Source: Petasospora fabianii (Eukaryota; Ascomycota; Saccharomycetes; Phaffomycetales; Wickerhamomycetaceae). Taken from it: DNA of 64,000 nt. Positions 60,411 through 64,000 of the stretch are shown one piece after another; within the stretch, counting starts at the first letter, position 1; the number at the start of each line of letters is the position of its first letter. The translations under genes were made by a program, and so were the position numbers. Location: positions 620,001 to 684,000 of the forward strand of contig CP048719.1 of the NCBI GenBank assembly GCA_022641835.1, in the 5' to 3' direction. Below the pieces are notes generated by a model. The model saw nothing but the letters and a program-made list of their open reading frames with translations, made no database searches and was not told where the DNA came from.

Positions 60411-61640
60411 ATGCCGAACGAGTTCACAATGCCAACGGGACGCCCCACCCAGCGGCCAACAGGCAGACCAACATCCAACTCTACACCTCCAACCATCGGC
60501 GTGCCCTACGTCCAAATCAATCAAGCTCGTGAGATGTTTGCTTCGACAACTCGTGCCCGTGCTCCACCAGGATCCCAAACAACATCATCTCGCACCTCAG
60601 TGCCGAGACCTGCACCTTCATCATCGTCATCGCCACTTGCGTCCTTCACATCTCGTACCCCAAACACATCATCTCACAGCACGAGCACCAGCACTAGCAT
60701 CAGCACCAGTACACGTCTCGTTGATTCAGTGAATCCACCAGTGGACACTATGGGAATCCCATTGCCAAATGTCTCCATCCCGGCAAAGAACCACACCATT
60801 GACGAGTGCCGTAACCCACAGTGCGCACACTGTGGTCGAGTTATCATCCCTTCACCAGTGGCGTCGTTCCCTGCGATTGAAACACCAAGTATATCCGTTG
60901 GTGATTGGGAAGTCTACACCACTAAGCAGCCGATCCTGGCCTCTGATGAGATTGATGCTGAAACTGAGAGACTAGGGATGCCATTGCCCGAGATGATCTT
61001 TGGTCATAATAAGGTTGACATTAAGAACAAGTCAAAGGGGTTTGCCATTTCGTTCAATACACCTGATGCGTTGAGTTTGGTGGATACCACTGGTGAGAAT
61101 CTATTACAGGTTGCACACTCTGAAGAATGGTTTTCAACGAGAAAGACAAATGGTGATGATGTTAAGGGAATTGTGAAACCTTTTGATTGGACATATTCTA
61201 CGCCTTATCGTGGAAGTTTACCAGAGAATGTCAAAATGATAGAGAGCCCAGGATTGACGCTCCCATGGGAGAAGTTGAAGAGACCTGATCCAATCTTGTT
61301 CTTTGATGATATGGTGCTGTACGAGGATGAGCTTGGTGATAACGGTATCTCGGTATTGAGTGCAAAGATTAGAGTCATGCCCGAACGTTTGCTTCTATTA
61401 ACGAGATTCTTCTTGAGAGTTGATGATGTTATTTTCAGAGTCAGGGACACAAGAGTGTATGTTGATTTCACTGAGAATTGTGTTATCAGAGAATACAGAG
61501 AACAAGAGGCCAGTTATGACGTGATTAGGAAGAAGATTAGTGCCTTGGCTGGTGATCCTCGTTCCTTCATGAGAAATCCAAATTGGATTGCTGAAAAGCT
61601 GCCAGTTATAAAGACTATCACTGATACAATTCAACTATGA
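60411..61640 (+). CDS. TIP41: TOR pathway regulator TIP41
   Basis: 409 residues from the ATG at 60411; the upstream in-frame start is GTG. A long low-complexity Ser/Thr/Pro N-terminus (about 1-115) precedes the TIP41 domain: GDWEVYTTKQPI, LPEMIFGHNKVDIKNK, ISFNTPDALSLVD, ILFFDDMVLYEDELGDNGISVLSAKIRVMPERLLLLTRFFLRVDDV and RDTRVYVDF. Tip41 binds Tap42 and counters its action on PP2A-like phosphatases downstream of TORC1, so it links to nitrogen signalling. The N-terminal CRNPQCAHC Cys/His cluster is an unusual feature for the family. Confidence 0.93.
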   Translation: MPNEFTMPTGRPTQRPTGRPTSNSTPPTIGVPYVQINQAREMFASTTRARAPPGSQTTSSRTSVPRPAPSSSSSPLASFTSRTPNTSSHSTSTSTSISTSTRLVDSVNPPVDTMGIPLPNVSIPAKNHTIDECRNPQCAHCGRVIIPSPVASFPAIETPSISVGDWEVYTTKQPILASDEIDAETERLGMPLPEMIFGHNKVDIKNKSKGFAISFNTPDALSLVDTTGENLLQVAHSEEWFSTRKTNGDDVKGIVKPFDWTYSTPYRGSLPENVKMIESPGLTLPWEKLKRPDPILFFDDMVLYEDELGDNGISVLSAKIRVMPERLLLLTRFFLRVDDVIFRVRDTRVYVDFTENCVIREYREQEASYDVIRKKISALAGDPRSFMRNPNWIAEKLPVIKTITDTIQL

Positions 61641-61797
61641 GTATAGTCAATTCAATACGCCTTTGTGAAAATGACAGTTATGTTACTGTATTACGTAGGT
61701 CAACCAGCCAGTACATCATGCAACAAGTCACGCAACATTGTCTACCATGCCGATTAGATATCCGGGAAACAAATGCAATCAATTGTTCATTTTTAGC

Positions 61798-62658
61798 TCA
61801 AGAGATTACCTTCTTAGCAGCCTCAATGTCGGCATAAGGAGCATTCTCCGTCTTGATTATCTTCTCTATTTGCTTCTTAGCAACACTATGTAACTCCTCA
61901 TAATCTAATTCCACTTTCTTCTTCTTCTTCTCATCCAACTTAGCCATCTCTGCCGTTGTAACAAAGACACCAGCCCAGGAACGTACCAAATTGGAACACA
62001 ACTCCACAGATCGAAGGTAATGCTTCGTTGAACTTTCCAATCTTTCAACGTCACCATCCCTCACGAATGCAGCATGCTCGAGCTCACCAATTCTTGCAAA
62101 TGCATAATAGTTAAAGCTTTGTTGAAGCAGCACTTCATGATAACAATGAACAGCCTTGTCGAAATGACCAGCGTTGTAGTAAGCTTCACCCAACTCGGCC
62201 CACGTCTCAGTGTCCAAGGGACACACTTCCAAAAACCCATTGAGAGCCTGGATGTATTCATCAGGTTTAGCAACGCCCTTAATCAACGCGACACGTTTCT
62301 TGACACTTGACAATTCTTCAGGGGATCTATTGGCAAGGTAATCAGCAGCGTGCTGTCCCGATTTGGTAGCTTGTAGAAGTGTAGCCTTAAGAACGGCAAT
62401 TCTCTGCGATTGGGCATCACCAAACTTATCGATGAGTCTATCGAGACACGTCTGTGCAGCAACATCGAGCCCTGAGATGAGTGAGAGGTAAAATTCTAGT
62501 TCAATGAGATCATAGTGTTCAATTTCTGTAAGGGAACTAGCTTCACGTGTGCCACGGAAGACTAATAGTTGATTAAGCGTTGAGGCTGTCTGTGCCGGTG
62601 TGAAAGTGCTGAAAAGCGCAAGATGATGTGTATCCAATAGCTTCTGTTTAGTCGACAT
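61798..62658 (-). CDS. EMC2: ER membrane complex subunit EMC2
   Basis: 286 residues, the usual length. TPR-like repeats are visible (AQTCLDRLIDKFGDAQSQRIAVLKATLLQ, YIQALNGFLEVCPLDTETWAELGEAYYNAGHFDKAVHCYHEVLLQQ, YYAFARIGELEH), together with the Emc2 ending. Emc2 is a soluble cytosolic platform of the ER membrane complex, which inserts tail-anchored and multi-pass membrane proteins. It is convergent with TIP41 and divergent from TIF5. Confidence 0.93.
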   Translation of the reverse strand: MSTKQKLLDTHHLALFSTFTPAQTASTLNQLLVFRGTREASSLTEIEHYDLIELEFYLSLISGLDVAAQTCLDRLIDKFGDAQSQRIAVLKATLLQATKSGQHAADYLANRSPEELSSVKKRVALIKGVAKPDEYIQALNGFLEVCPLDTETWAELGEAYYNAGHFDKAVHCYHEVLLQQSFNYYAFARIGELEHAAFVRDGDVERLESSTKHYLRSVELCSNLVRSWAGVFVTTAEMAKLDEKKKKKVELDYEELHSVAKKQIEKIIKTENAPYADIEAAKKVIS

Positions 62659-63053
62659 CTGGAATTTATGTGATCAGAAGTAATGGACCACAGTGTATTG
62701 TATTAGTTAAGTATCACTTCACCCACCCCTCAATTTTGATATGTGGAAGTTAGCGACGTGGCCCTACCATTGTTCTTTCTAGGCGCAACGCGGTGGCGCT
62801 CGAAAACTTTTCAACTAAACGTGTGTACTCCGGAGTATGTTCATTATACACTTGAGAAGAAATCGTCATCTTCACTGCAAAGAACTTATTCTCTTTGTCT
62901 TTTCAATCTGTCGCACAGTCATCCACAGCAACAGGTTTATATGAACATCTCCCGTCACAGCGCTGAACTCCCCTTACACGCACTCTCGGACCCCCATCGA
63001 ACACCATCGATACAGTAATCACCCACACAGCATAAGACAATAATTCTCCAATC
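62659..63053. promoter_or_regulatory. Divergent promoter EMC2 / TIF5
   Basis: 395 bases with T/C-rich sequence toward TIF5. No specific site recognised. Confidence 0.35.
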
Positions 63054-64000
63054 ATGTCGACTGTTAACATTTGCAGAGAGAACACGGATCCGTTCTACCG
63101 TTACAAGATGCCTTTGATTCAGTCCAAGATCGAAGGTCGTGGCAACGGTATTAAGACTGCCGTTGTTAACACTTCTGAGGTTGCCCGTGCCCTTGGTCGC
63201 CCACCATCTTACTTGATCAAGTACTTTGGTTTTGAGCTTGGTGCCCAGACCTCCATCAACGAGTCCACTGACCGTTACTTGGTCAATGGTGTCCATGAGG
63301 CCTCTAAGCTTCAGGATACCTTGGATGGTTTCATTAACAAGTTTGTTCTTTGTGCCTCTTGTAAGAACCCAGAGACTGACTTTGCCATCACTAAGAACGA
63401 TGATCTCTTTAGAGACTGTAAGGCCTGTGGTCACAGATCTCCAGTTGATCTTCGTCACAAACTTGCCTCTTACATCTTGAAGAACCCACCAGAGTCCGCT
63501 AAGGGATCCGGTAAGAAGAAGAAGGCTGCCACTGCTTCTGCTAACGTTGTCGGTGGTGGTGTTTCCATTTCCGATATCGCTAGTGGTAAGAAGAAAGGTG
63601 AAGCTGATGAGGAAGCTGAAGATGATGCTGACTCTGACGATGATGCCCTCACTAGAAAGATCAATGCTGAGGCTTCTGAACTTCCCGATGCTCAGCCAAT
63701 TGCCGATGACGATTGGGCCGTTGATGTCTCGGAGGAGGCTGTTAGAAAGAGAGCTCAGGAGCTTGAGAATATGAACTTGGACGCTTCAACCAATGCATAT
63801 GACAAGCTTGGTGCTTGGTTGCTTGAGGCTGAGGACAAGGAGGACTTGCCATCTGATGTTGAGATTTTTAAGAAGGCTGTTGAGCTTGAGATTCAAAATG
63901 ATGAGGCTACCGTCCAGGTCTTGGCTCAATGTTTGTTCGATGAGGATATCATCGATGAGATTGAGGAGCATGCTGGTCTCTTGACCAAGTTGATTAAGAC
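63054..64000 (+). CDS. TIF5: Translation initiation factor eIF5, TIF5 (3' end missing)
   Basis: The first 315 residues are in the window; the frame is still open at the edge. MSTVNICRENTDPFYRYKMP contains the GAP arginine (Arg16, equal to Arg15 of S. cerevisiae), followed by NGIKTAVVN, DRYLVNGVH and the zinc ribbon CASC...CKAC (about 102-124). A basic KKKKAATA linker, an acidic stretch (EEAEDDADSDDDAL) and the start of the C-terminal W2/HEAT domain follow. eIF5 triggers GTP hydrolysis by eIF2 on start-codon recognition. Codon use is highly biased. Confidence 0.96.
   Translation, partial: MSTVNICRENTDPFYRYKMPLIQSKIEGRGNGIKTAVVNTSEVARALGRPPSYLIKYFGFELGAQTSINESTDRYLVNGVHEASKLQDTLDGFINKFVLCASCKNPETDFAITKNDDLFRDCKACGHRSPVDLRHKLASYILKNPPESAKGSGKKKKAATASANVVGGGVSISDIASGKKKGEADEEAEDDADSDDDALTRKINAEASELPDAQPIADDDWAVDVSEEAVRKRAQELENMNLDASTNAYDKLGAWLLEAEDKEDLPSDVEIFKKAVELEIQNDEATVQVLAQCLFDEDIIDEIEEHAGLLTKLIK

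Overview
This is a 64 kb stretch of nuclear DNA from a budding yeast (Saccharomycotina). About 32 protein genes lie close together on both strands. Almost all are single-exon. The five spliced genes use yeast-type signals: GTATGT/GTAAGT-like donors, TACTAAC branch points and short introns. There is one clear tRNA gene, tRNA-Ala(AGC). CTG encodes conserved leucines (for example in UBA4), so the code is probably standard and the organism outside the CUG-Ser clade. A Phaffomycetaceae- or Pichiaceae-like yeast is a reasonable guess, but the sequence alone does not fix the genus.

Layout, left to right. 0-16 kb: end of a DUF4112 gene, an ELL elongation factor, SVF1, a p24 cargo receptor, a SET-domain methyltransferase, UBA4, KEI1 (spliced), RIO1, an aldo/keto reductase, TFC6 and RAX1. 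16-26 kb: RTC5, an STP3/STP4-type zinc-finger regulator with a 3.3 kb gene-free upstream region, and AIM6. 26-36 kb: a YBL028C-type nucleolar protein and RPL19, divergent around a perfect Rap1 site; three alcohol dehydrogenases in a row (mitochondrial ADH3-type, a divergent middle copy, cytosolic ADH1-type); UBC4 (spliced). 36-47 kb: MAK21/NOC1, then a 4.9 kb gene-free region rich in inverted repeats in front of the TEA-domain regulator TEC1. 47-54 kb: L-rhamnose mutarotase, tRNA-Ala, GCV3, BOL1 (spliced), two tandem fructosyl-amino-acid-oxidase-like flavoproteins separated by a telomere-like Rap1-site array, and SNC1/2 (two introns). 54-64 kb: GLN1, STE18, ERV2, TIP41, EMC2 and the start of TIF5.

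Themes. Ribosome production and translation: RPL19, MAK21, RIO1, YBL028C-type, TIF5. Secretory pathway: p24, SNC, EMC2, KEI1, ERV2. Nutrient and morphology signalling: STP-type, TEC1, STE18, TIP41, GLN1. I saw no intact or recognisable transposon, virus-like element or CRISPR array. The least explained sequence is the 39.7-44.6 kb region, the 20.6-23.9 kb region and the spacer between the two flavoprotein genes. All three look regulatory or structural rather than coding.
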